Positions 1-5,166 of a DNA stretch of 11,987 bases are shown here, piece after piece; within the stretch, counting starts at the first letter, position 1, and each line of letters opens with the position of its first letter. The stretch comes from UBA4729 sp038231175 (GTDB taxonomy: Bacteria; Patescibacteriota; Saccharimonadia; Saccharimonadales; UBA4665), in contig JBBRLU010000026.1 of the NCBI GenBank assembly GCA_038231175.1, positions 1-11,987 of the forward strand. The letters are read 5' to 3'. Both the position numbers and the translations under genes were made by a program. A model generated the notes under the pieces. The model saw nothing but the letters and a program-made list of their open reading frames with translations. It did not search any database and was not told the origin of the DNA.

Positions 1-443
1 ACCGTGCCAGGAGGTAGCAGGCCGACCAAGCTATCGAAGCGCTGCCTGAAACTGTCGGCCTTGAAGGCTACGACATCGTTAGCGCCGATCTCGATCGTTA
101 CGAAGTCCGGCCGGTAGTTCTTAAGCTGGGGGATCTGTTCGTCTAAGACGTCTTGAATCTTGGCGCCAGTAACACTGAGGTTAACCACTCGAATGGTCTT
201 ACCAGTTTTTTGTGCCAAGCGGTCGGCCAAGACCCCGACGTAGCCGTTCTGTGGTCGGCTAGCACCGATACCTTGAGCCGCGGAATCGCCCAGCGCTACA
301 TAGGTCAGTTCGCCGGCTTGGCTACTGCGCTGCTGCCAATAACGGGCATTACCGGCGACACTAGACCGTAACTGCAACAAACTGATAACTTCAGCCAACA
401 CCAATAGCAGCACGATCAGGCCGATAACCGCCAGTTTACCCAC
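1..443 (-). CDS. SGNH/GDSL-family hydrolase, membrane-anchored, partial (C-terminus outside window)
   Basis: Probable cell-surface esterase or lipase of the SGNH family. The first 147 residues are visible. An N-terminal hydrophobic segment at about residues 4-23 looks like an uncleaved signal anchor. Then come block I GDSAAQG at 52-58 (catalytic Ser54), a block II glycine at Gly93 (VTGAK) and block III GAND at 120-123 (oxyanion Asn122). The block V Asp/His pair would lie beyond position 1. The start is GTG at 443: an in-frame TAA lies three codons upstream, and no ATG begins the frame nearby. This start overlaps the stop of the upstream NAD(P)-binding gene by 8 bases (GTGGGTAA), which suggests translational coupling; no clear Shine-Dalgarno (SD) sequence is seen. 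The substrate cannot be told. The family call is firm. Confidence 0.88.
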   Translation of the reverse strand, partial: MGKLAVIGLIVLLLVLAEVISLLQLRSSVAGNARYWQQRSSQAGELTYVALGDSAAQGIGASRPQNGYVGVLADRLAQKTGKTIRVVNLSVTGAKIQDVLDEQIPQLKNYRPDFVTIEIGANDVVAFKADSFRQRFDSLVGLLPPGT

Positions 444-1062
444 GGCGGATTACCGGCGCCTGTTTATGATGGCTGGTATCACTCAGCTGGTCGACCAACG
501 CCTGAGCGACGGCGCCGCGCGGAATAGTAGCCAGGAGCGACGGTAAGTGAAGCCGTAAGGTATATGACTTCGAGCCGAAGCCCAGCATCAGCGGCGAGCG
601 GATGGCGGTCCAGTCGAGCGGACTGTCGACCAGCAACTGTAGATGGGTTTCCCCGTCGCGCAGTATCTTGGCTGCCGTCAGGCTGAGTAAGACATGGGTT
701 GCCCGGTCAAGAACCGTCGGCCTGTCGTGCCCATAAAAAGCGCTGGCCCCCGTCAAGCTAATGACGCGGCTGATCTGATGCTCGGCGGCGGCGGCGATGA
801 TGGCCCTGATACCCACGCTCACGACAGATTTAGATGGCGTCCCCCAACTACCGAGGGTACTGATGATCACCTGGCTACCGGCGGCCGCCGCGGTTACCGT
901 CGCCCGATCATCGACCGATCCCGTAACCACCCGTACGCCCGCGAGGCCTGCAAACGGATTATGGCTGTGAACAAAAGCCACCACCGCGTGGTCGGCCGCC
1001 AATAACCCGGCGACGACTAAACGCCCTGTTTTGCCTGATGCACCGTAAACCGTGACTTGCAT
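436..1062 (-). CDS. NAD(P)-binding Rossmann-fold protein (atypical SDR / NmrA-like)
   Basis: A 208-residue protein of the atypical short-chain dehydrogenase group (PF13460-like). It opens with a beta strand and the dinucleotide loop GASGKTG (residues 7-13, GxxGxxG), as in NAD(P)H-binding oxidoreductases and flavin-reductase-like proteins. A later DWTAIRSP stretch matches the DWTxxRPxx region typical of this group. The length is near the family norm of about 200-220 and there is no membrane segment, so it should be cytoplasmic. The actual reaction is unknown; many members are only redox sensors. No SD is visible. A TATACT hexamer lies 8 bases before the ATG, so the mRNA may be almost leaderless. 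It is the first gene of a two-gene unit with the SGNH hydrolase. Confidence 0.85.
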   Translation of the reverse strand: MQVTVYGASGKTGRLVVAGLLAADHAVVAFVHSHNPFAGLAGVRVVTGSVDDRATVTAAAAGSQVIISTLGSWGTPSKSVVSVGIRAIIAAAAEHQISRVISLTGASAFYGHDRPTVLDRATHVLLSLTAAKILRDGETHLQLLVDSPLDWTAIRSPLMLGFGSKSYTLRLHLPSLLATIPRGAVAQALVDQLSDTSHHKQAPVIRRG

Positions 1063-1070
1063 ATAATCTC

Positions 1071-1076
1071 AGTATA
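1071..1076 (-). promoter_or_regulatory. Candidate -10 box (TATACT) for the NAD(P)-binding gene
   Basis: TATACT on the minus strand matches the TATAAT consensus at 5 of 6 positions and ends 8 bases before the ATG. The predicted transcription start lies about 2 bases before the start codon. No convincing -35 element is seen 16-18 bases further upstream, so this is a tentative call. Confidence 0.4.
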
Positions 1077-1187
1077 GCAACCTCGCGCTGCAAAGAGTGA
1101 AAAATATGACTGCCCAAGCTTGGATAGCCAGCTAGGCTTTAGTAAGTCACCAATATCACGTTCCATTATGACCTAGGAAGGCCAGCC

Positions 1188-1298
1188 ATGAATTTAGAAG
1201 ATTACTTTAAACGCTTACAGCGCATAGCCGAACAGGAGAAAAACCAGAAGCACCAAGACCCTCCGACCAAACCGAACAAAGATGAGCTGATGGGGTAA
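1188..1298 (+). CDS. Small hydrophilic protein, 36 residues, unknown function
   Basis: Starts MNLEDYFKRLQRIAEQ and ends at TAA. It has a strong SD, AGGAAGG at 1175-1181, 6 bases before the ATG, which is the main reason for calling it. The first half is charged and looks like one amphipathic helix. The second half is rich in Pro, Lys, Asn and Asp and is probably disordered. There is no signal peptide, membrane segment or cysteine. I do not recognise the family. It stands alone between the divergent NAD(P)-binding gene and the marR-like gene, and a short inverted repeat directly follows its stop. It could be a regulatory or toxin-antitoxin-like small protein, but nothing in the sequence shows that. 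Confidence 0.55.
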   Translation: MNLEDYFKRLQRIAEQEKNQKHQDPPTKPNKDELMG

Positions 1299-1321
1299 AC
1301 CGTCAGATTCGACGGTCGTTT
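1299..1321 (+). terminator. Weak hairpin after the 36-residue gene
   Basis: ACCGTC (1299-1304) pairs perfectly with GACGGT (1311-1316) around a 6-base loop and starts one base after the stop codon. Only a poor T run (CGTTTG) follows, and that run overlaps the -35 element of the next promoter. It may act as a weak terminator or simply as an mRNA 3' end. Confidence 0.3.
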
Positions 1322-1354
1322 GACGATTTAGTCAGAACTTGATAACATAATTAA
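1320..1354 (+). promoter_or_regulatory. Candidate marR promoter with operator-like motif
   Basis: TTGACG (1320-1325) and TAACAT (1343-1348) are separated by exactly 17 bases; they match the -35 and -10 consensus at 5/6 and 4/6. The motif CTTGATAACATAATTAA (1338-1354) covers the -10 box. It resembles CTTGTTAACAATTAATT downstream of the next promoter (1862-1878), so both could be bound by the MarR protein encoded between them. An alternative -10, TAAATT at 1356-1361, would give a leaderless mRNA. Confidence 0.45.
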
Positions 1355-1366
1355 GTAAATTAACGA

Positions 1367-1807
1367 ATGTGTAGTATGAATATTCCAACTTACCTCAGCG
1401 GCGCTTTATTTATGAAAGCCTATCGCCTGTTACGGCTCAACGTCACAGGCTGTTTAAGCCAGTTCGGTATTAATCCTACCAGCTGGGTACTGCTGGGTAT
1501 TATCCGTGAAACCAAAGATGGTATCCGCCTGGCCGAAGTCGCTAATATAATGAACGTCAAGGCGCCGTTGATCACTACGCTGGTGCACGACCTTATTGCC
1601 AAAGAAATGATTGAACTGCTGCCTCACCATACCGATAAACGGGTTAAGCTACTGCTGCTGACTCCAGCCGGTAAGGTCTATATAAAAAAGGTCGAGGCAG
1701 CCTTAGAACAGTCGCTTCAAGGTATTTTAGCCGGCACCACGGATACCGATCTATCTGGTTTTGAAGCCGTACTGGAAGCAATTGTCCGCAACAGCACAGA
1801 TGTTTAA
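1367..1807 (+). CDS. MarR-family transcriptional regulator
   Basis: A 146-residue winged-helix DNA-binding protein, expected to act as a dimer. The N-terminal helix with residues 9-33 would form the dimer interface. The HTH covers about residues 53-80, with recognition helix around 66-77. The wing carries the family signature DKRVKLLLLTPAGK at 90-103 (DxRxxxLxLTxxG). The length is typical. ATG at 1367 and at 1376 (residue 4) are both possible starts and neither has an SD; I keep the first. It lies just upstream of, and on the same strand as, the helical protein, cupredoxin and flavocytochrome genes, so it is the likely local regulator of that redox block. Ligand sensing cannot be predicted: Cys2 (absent if translation starts at residue 4) and Cys29 are the only cysteines and give no clear redox-switch pattern. 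Confidence 0.9.
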   Translation: MCSMNIPTYLSGALFMKAYRLLRLNVTGCLSQFGINPTSWVLLGIIRETKDGIRLAEVANIMNVKAPLITTLVHDLIAKEMIELLPHHTDKRVKLLLLTPAGKVYIKKVEAALEQSLQGILAGTTDTDLSGFEAVLEAIVRNSTDV

Positions 1808-1828
1808 ATTCAGCTGTATGAAAAACCA

Positions 1829-1857
1829 TTGACTTAAAATGCTAAACAATAAATAAT
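1829..1857 (+). promoter_or_regulatory. Strong promoter of the helical-protein/cupredoxin block
   Basis: TTGACT (1829-1834) and AATAAT (1852-1857) are 17 bases apart and match consensus at 5/6 each, making this one of the best promoters in the window. Predicted transcription start is about 1864. Together with the strong SD that follows, it suggests high expression. Confidence 0.65.
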
Positions 1858-1861
1858 TAAG

Positions 1862-1879
1862 CTTGTTAACAATTAATTA
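1862..1879 (+). promoter_or_regulatory. Operator-like palindrome at the transcription start
   Basis: TTGTTAACAA at 1863-1872 is a perfect 10-base palindrome, extended on the right by TTAATTA. It sits on the predicted transcription start of the preceding promoter. A related sequence, CTTGATAACATAATTAA, overlaps the marR promoter -10. The position and duplication suit a repressor site for the neighbouring MarR protein; binding is inferred. Confidence 0.4.
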
Positions 1880-1889
1880 GGAGAATCAC

Positions 1890-2591
1890 ATGAGTAATTC
1901 CAATAAAGGTGCTGTCAACGTCGCCCTCAGCGCAGTCCTACTGGTTGTCGGCTTAGCCGTCGGCTTCGGCGTATCAAAGGCCAGCAGCAGTAACAACAAC
2001 AGCCTGACTGCTTCTACCAAGAACTCGGCCAGCGTCCCGACCAGCGCCACCAAGGCCTCAGAAATCCGGGCCAACCTGGTTGCCCTGGGCGTCGCCCACA
2101 TGGACCTGACCCAGCACGCCGTTGACGCTACTTTGGACGGTGACAAAAATGCCGCTGAAGTCGGCAAAGACTTATATAAGAACGGTACTGACATCGGTGC
2201 AGCCGTCGGTAGTGTCTACGGTCCAGAAGCCGAAAAGACCTTCAACACCGTCTGGAAACTTCACCTTGACCAGTTCGTAGCTTACGCCGGTGCTTCAAGC
2301 AAGGGAGACGAAGCTGGTAAGAAGGCCGCTCTCAGCACCATCGACAGCCAATACACCAAGCCACTGTCGGCCTACTTAGCTAAAGCCAACCCTAACTTGC
2401 CACAAGATACCTTGTACTCAGTTCTGAGTGACCACGTCACCCAGACTGCCGCCATGATCGACCTGCACGTCAAAGGCGACTACGCCGGTGAGCAAACTGC
2501 TCGTAACCAAGCTGCCCAGCACCTTAATGGTATCTTCAGCACCCTGGCTGGCGGTATCGTTAAGCAGTTCCCTGACAAGTTCCAGAACTAG
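1890..2591 (+). CDS. Membrane-anchored all-helical protein with repeated histidine modules
   Basis: A 233-residue protein. An N-terminal hydrophobic helix (about residues 9-28) should anchor it outside the cell. It is followed by a Ser/Asn/Thr-rich linker (29-57) and an all-helical domain (58-231). That domain looks like two related halves, with one histidine in each of four predicted helices: His70, His125, His182 and His211. HLDQFVAYAGASSKGD (125-140) and HVTQTAAMIDLHVKGD (182-197) align as internal repeats, and the C-terminus reads AGGIVKQFPDKF. From memory this resembles an unnamed secreted helical family in actinobacteria and Firmicutes that has been loosely annotated with copper amine oxidase names; I cannot confirm that here. 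AGGAG (1879-1883) lies 6 bases before the ATG. It is followed by a cupredoxin and a heme/flavin reductase, so a metal-binding or redox role is plausible but unproven. Confidence 0.8.
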   Translation: MSNSNKGAVNVALSAVLLVVGLAVGFGVSKASSSNNNSLTASTKNSASVPTSATKASEIRANLVALGVAHMDLTQHAVDATLDGDKNAAEVGKDLYKNGTDIGAAVGSVYGPEAEKTFNTVWKLHLDQFVAYAGASSKGDEAGKKAALSTIDSQYTKPLSAYLAKANPNLPQDTLYSVLSDHVTQTAAMIDLHVKGDYAGEQTARNQAAQHLNGIFSTLAGGIVKQFPDKFQN

Positions 2592-2620
2592 TCAACAATA
2601 AGGCCTATGTAGGCTACAAT
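2592..2620 (+). promoter_or_regulatory. Candidate internal promoter for the cupredoxin gene
   Basis: TCAACA (2592-2597) and TACAAT (2615-2620) are 17 bases apart, matching consensus at 4/6 and 5/6. The predicted start, about 2627, falls inside the left arm of the following hairpin, so transcripts from here could not form the full hairpin. Confidence 0.35.
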
Positions 2621-2654
2621 AATAGGCAGGTCGGCCCAGCTTGACCTGCCTATT
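2621..2654 (+). terminator. 12-bp perfect hairpin between helical-protein and cupredoxin genes (terminator or attenuator)
   Basis: AATAGGCAGGTC (2621-2632) pairs perfectly with GACCTGCCTATT (2643-2654) around a 10-base loop. The 3' arm ends in TATT and runs on as CTT, a modest U tract. It would end or reduce transcripts of the helical-protein gene 18 bases before the cupredoxin start codon. It may also stabilise the upstream mRNA. Confidence 0.6.
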
Positions 2655-2672
2655 CTTAAAGAAGGACGTATT

Positions 2673-3086
2673 ATGAAAAAAACCCCCGCTATCATCATCG
2701 CCGCCGTAGTTGTCGTCATAGCTCTAGTAGCTATCGTGGCTGCCTCGGGTGGTAAGAAAAGCTCCACTAGCCCTAGTACGGCCAGTTCCAGTACCGCTGA
2801 TAGCATGAGCTCATCGGCCAGTACAAACGCAGTGGCCGCCGATAAAGTTACTATCAGCAACTACATGTTCGCTCCCGGCGACATCAAAGTTAAGGTCGGC
2901 ACGACCGTTACCTGGACCAATAATGATTCGGTAAAGCACAACGTCGTCTCCGATAACGGCATGATGCCCGACGGTAAGTTGATCGGTATGGGCGAAACCT
3001 ACAGCTATACGTTTGCTAAGGCCGGCACCTACAAGTATCACTGTAGCCCTCACCAGTATATGCACGGCTCAGTCACCGTTGAATAA
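2673..3086 (+). CDS. Membrane-anchored cupredoxin (blue copper protein, amicyanin/plastocyanin-like)
   Basis: A 137-residue type 1 copper electron-transfer protein held on the outer face of the membrane. Residues 6-24 form a hydrophobic anchor, 25-56 a Ser/Thr/Ala-rich linker, and 57-137 a compact cupredoxin beta-barrel. All four copper ligands are visible: His89 (KHNV) and the C-terminal cluster HCSPHQYM, giving Cys124, His127 and Met130. The CxxHxxM spacing is that of amicyanin and pseudoazurin. There is no lipobox cysteine, so it is probably an uncleaved anchor rather than a lipoprotein. SD AAGGA (2662-2666) lies 6 bases before the ATG. The flavocytochrome gene starts 8 bases after its stop, so the two are almost surely co-transcribed and may be redox partners. 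Confidence 0.93.
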   Translation: MKKTPAIIIAAVVVVIALVAIVAASGGKKSSTSPSTASSSTADSMSSSASTNAVAADKVTISNYMFAPGDIKVKVGTTVTWTNNDSVKHNVVSDNGMMPDGKLIGMGETYSYTFAKAGTYKYHCSPHQYMHGSVTVE

Positions 3087-3094
3087 CCCCAACA

Positions 3095-4459
3095 ATGGTT
3101 AAGACGAAACTTTTTGACGGCAAGGTCACTACTCCTCAAGCGTTGGTAGTTAGTGCCTGGTACCTTAATTTAGTGTTAGTGCTGGTAACCTGGGCGACCA
3201 CGTCTGCCGACTTGCTGTCTGCAGGTAATGCTGGTAGCTTGGCCCTGGCCTTCGGCCGCTTATTCGGCCTACTGGCAGCTACCTTTGCCCTGACGCAATT
3301 CCTCTTGATGGGCCGGATAGCTTGGATTGAAAAGCCGTTCGGCCTGGACCACCTAGCTAGCTACCACCGCTTTAACGGGTACGCTGCCATCGGGTTTATT
3401 CTGATTCATGCACCGTTTGTAATCCTAGGCTATGCGCTGATGGCTCATATCAACTACTTTACGCAGTACAAGCAGGTGCTACTAACCTACGAAGACGTCA
3501 TTCCGGCAGCTATCGCCGTGGGGTTATTCGTGGCGGTCGTCGCCTGCTCCATCTATATCGTCCGGAAACATCTTAAGTTCGAGACTTGGTACTATGTCCA
3601 CCTACTCGTCTACGCGGCCATCGTCCTGGCTTTTTCGCACCAACTGGCCGTGGGCGGTAGTTTTCAGGGGCACCCGCTGGCCCGCGCCTACTGGTTGGCG
3701 GTCTATATCTTCGTGGCCTTCAACGTCTTATTCTGGCGTTTTACCAAGCCGACCATCAATCTGTTGCGGTTTAATTTCCGGGTCGCCCGGTTGGAGCAGG
3801 AGACAGACTCGGCAACTTCGGTACATATTGGCGGTCGCGGCTTCGATAAGTGGCCGGTCAAGCCCGGACAATACGTATTGGTGCGTTTTTTGAGCAAACG
3901 TTTTATCTGGCAGGAGCACCCCTTCTCGCTGTCAGCCGTGCCCGCGGACAACACCTTCCGTCTGACGATCCGCAGCCTAGGAGACTACACCAGCCTGATC
4001 CCCCATCTGAAAATTGGCGGTCGTGTCCTGGTGTCCGGGCCGTTCGGGCGTTTTACTGATGACATTGCCGTGACCGATAAGCGTTTGTTCATTGCCGGTG
4101 GCGTCGGCATCACCCCTCTCGGCACGCTTATCCGCCAGGCGCTGGCCGCCGGTAAGGACTGTACGCTTATTTATGGTAACCGCTCAATCGGCGACGTGAT
4201 CTTTAAGAATGAGCTAGCCAAATTACAGCCAAAAGGTCTTAAGATCTACCCGGTCTTCAGCGATGCTCCAAAAGGATTCAAGGGTGAAACCGGGTATATT
4301 AACGGTGAGCGGATCGCCCGTCTGGTGCCCGATTTTGCCAAGCGCGACGTTTACATCTGTGGCCCGCAGGTAATGATGGATAGCGTGATTGCCGATCTGC
4401 ACAAGACCGAACTGCCGGCTGAGCAACTGCATTTTGAACGGTTCGCCCTCCATAACTAG
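3095..4459 (+). CDS. Ferric reductase / NADPH oxidase-like flavocytochrome (heme, FAD and NAD(P) domains)
   Basis: A 454-residue membrane oxidoreductase that would pass electrons from cytoplasmic NAD(P)H through FAD and two stacked hemes to an acceptor outside. The N-terminal half (about 15-215) has six hydrophobic segments. Paired heme-ligand candidates are His91 with His105 on one helix and His169 with His182 on another. The C-terminal half is a ferredoxin-NADP reductase-type module: KPGQY at 256-260, FAD motif HPFSLS at 275-280, GPFGRF at 315-320, NAD(P) motif GGVGITPL at 335-342, CGPQVMM at 422-428 and the terminal FERF. It has no EF-hand and no iron-sulfur cluster domain. It begins 8 bases after the cupredoxin stop without its own SD, so coupled translation is likely. 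The final acceptor could be the cupredoxin, Cu(II), Fe(III) or oxygen. A terminator follows 18 bases after the stop. Confidence 0.93.
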   Translation: MVKTKLFDGKVTTPQALVVSAWYLNLVLVLVTWATTSADLLSAGNAGSLALAFGRLFGLLAATFALTQFLLMGRIAWIEKPFGLDHLASYHRFNGYAAIGFILIHAPFVILGYALMAHINYFTQYKQVLLTYEDVIPAAIAVGLFVAVVACSIYIVRKHLKFETWYYVHLLVYAAIVLAFSHQLAVGGSFQGHPLARAYWLAVYIFVAFNVLFWRFTKPTINLLRFNFRVARLEQETDSATSVHIGGRGFDKWPVKPGQYVLVRFLSKRFIWQEHPFSLSAVPADNTFRLTIRSLGDYTSLIPHLKIGGRVLVSGPFGRFTDDIAVTDKRLFIAGGVGITPLGTLIRQALAAGKDCTLIYGNRSIGDVIFKNELAKLQPKGLKIYPVFSDAPKGFKGETGYINGERIARLVPDFAKRDVYICGPQVMMDSVIADLHKTELPAEQLHFERFALHN

Positions 4460-4477
4460 ATTCTATTTTTGACAACG

Positions 4478-4507
4478 AAAAAAGAGCCCCGCAGGGCTCT
4501 TTCTGTT
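4478..4507. terminator. Bidirectional Rho-independent terminator
   Basis: AAAGAGCCC (4481-4489) pairs perfectly with GGGCTCTTT (4494-4502) around the loop CGCA. A TTTCTGTT tail follows on the plus strand, and the A run at 4478-4483 gives TTTTTT on the minus strand. It serves both the flavocytochrome gene and the convergent KGG gene. Confidence 0.88.
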
Positions 4508-4521
4508 AGCTAGGCTGTGCC

Positions 4522-4713
4522 CTAGCGGTGGCTGTTCTTGCCACCCTTACTGCGGTCAGCCGGCGTCAGATTGCTACCTCGGCCGGTGGTGGTGCTGCTG
4601 CTGTTAGTGGTGGTCGATTTGGAGTTACCACCGCTGGCCTTGCCGCCCATTGATTGAATTTCCTTTTTCTTATTCTCGTCCATTGATGCAAAACCTCGAT
4701 CGCTAATTGCCAT
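4522..4713 (-). CDS. KGG-repeat small stress-associated protein (YciG / con-10 type)
   Basis: A 63-residue hydrophilic protein. Residues 7-25 read GFASMDENKKKEIQSMGGK, the hallmark of KGG stress proteins, and a second KGG lies near the C-terminus (SKGGKNSHR, about 55-63). The middle (about 26-48) is a low-complexity Ser/Thr/Asn stretch. Family members such as E. coli YciG and fungal con-10 accumulate in stress or stationary phase; their biochemical role is unclear, and they are thought to be disordered, hydrophilin-like proteins. SD AAGGGGG (4726-4720 on the minus strand) ends 6 bases before the ATG, supporting this start. It ends in the shared bidirectional terminator. No good promoter could be fixed upstream. 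Confidence 0.85.
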   Translation of the reverse strand: MAISDRGFASMDENKKKEIQSMGGKASGGNSKSTTTNSSSTTTGRGSNLTPADRSKGGKNSHR

Positions 4714-4869
4714 AGTATGCCCCCTTCATTAGTTAGTTGCCTAAGCATAGATGGCTTCTAAAACTGTTGCCATACGTTTTCTTATGGACGTACTGTGCTA
4801 TGATGGCCGCTAATCTTCTGCTGGCGGTCAAAGTCTCATTTAGTATGTCGGCTTTGACGATAGGCTGAC

Positions 4870-5157
4870 CTAGCTTTCCTGCATATACTCCGTGACAGTG
4901 GTAATGATTTCCTTTACAACCGGGCTGCAGTCCTTGAAAGATATAAGATCCAGCGCTTGATCGCCGTAGTGCCTTAGGGGGTCACTAATGAGTGCATGAA
5001 CGAAAGATTGGGTTGCCCCTGTCACATCGCCAAAATCTAGTACTATGGCAGTATTCTTTTCTAAAGCGGGCATAATATGCTTGATTCGAAGTTCTTGAGC
5101 AGTGTCTTTATTCTCGGCGAATGTGCCTGCAAAATCTTTGATAATAATTGTTTTCAC
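4870..5157 (-). CDS. STAS-like protein (DUF4325 family)
   Basis: A 95-residue protein starting at GTG, with AGGAG (5166-5162) four bases before it. The central strand and turn AIVLDFGDVTGATQSFVHAL (37-56) match DUF4325, a STAS-like fold related to anti-sigma-factor antagonists such as SpoIIAA and RsbV. Ser51 in QSF lies about where those proteins carry their phosphorylated serine; this alignment is my inference. It is cytoplasmic, with no membrane segment. The gene starts 9 bases after the stop of the GHKL ATPase gene, a pairing that echoes the kinase/antagonist pairs of partner-switch systems. Base composition is more A/T-rich than the neighbouring redox and SGNH genes, which suggests acquisition by transfer together with the ATPase gene. 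Confidence 0.85.
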   Translation of the reverse strand: MKTIIIKDFAGTFAENKDTAQELRIKHIMPALEKNTAIVLDFGDVTGATQSFVHALISDPLRHYGDQALDLISFKDCSPVVKEIITTVTEYMQES

Positions 5158-5166
5158 AACTCTCCT

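Noticed and set aside
694..1005. Plus-strand open frame of 103 codons
   Set aside because: It is antisense to the NAD(P)-binding gene, has no family motif and gives an Arg/Pro-rich translation typical of a shadow frame.
1107..1136. Nine-codon frame with ATG at 1107
   Set aside because: No SD, too short, ends almost at once.
1886..2194. Minus-strand open frame of 102 codons
   Set aside because: Complement of the helical-protein gene; leucine-rich low-complexity translation arises from the Ser/Asn linker codons.
4827..4858. Inverted pair GTCAAAG/CTTTGAC after the DUF4325 gene
   Set aside because: Only 7 bp with an 18-base loop and no T run on the needed strand; likely chance, so not called a terminator.
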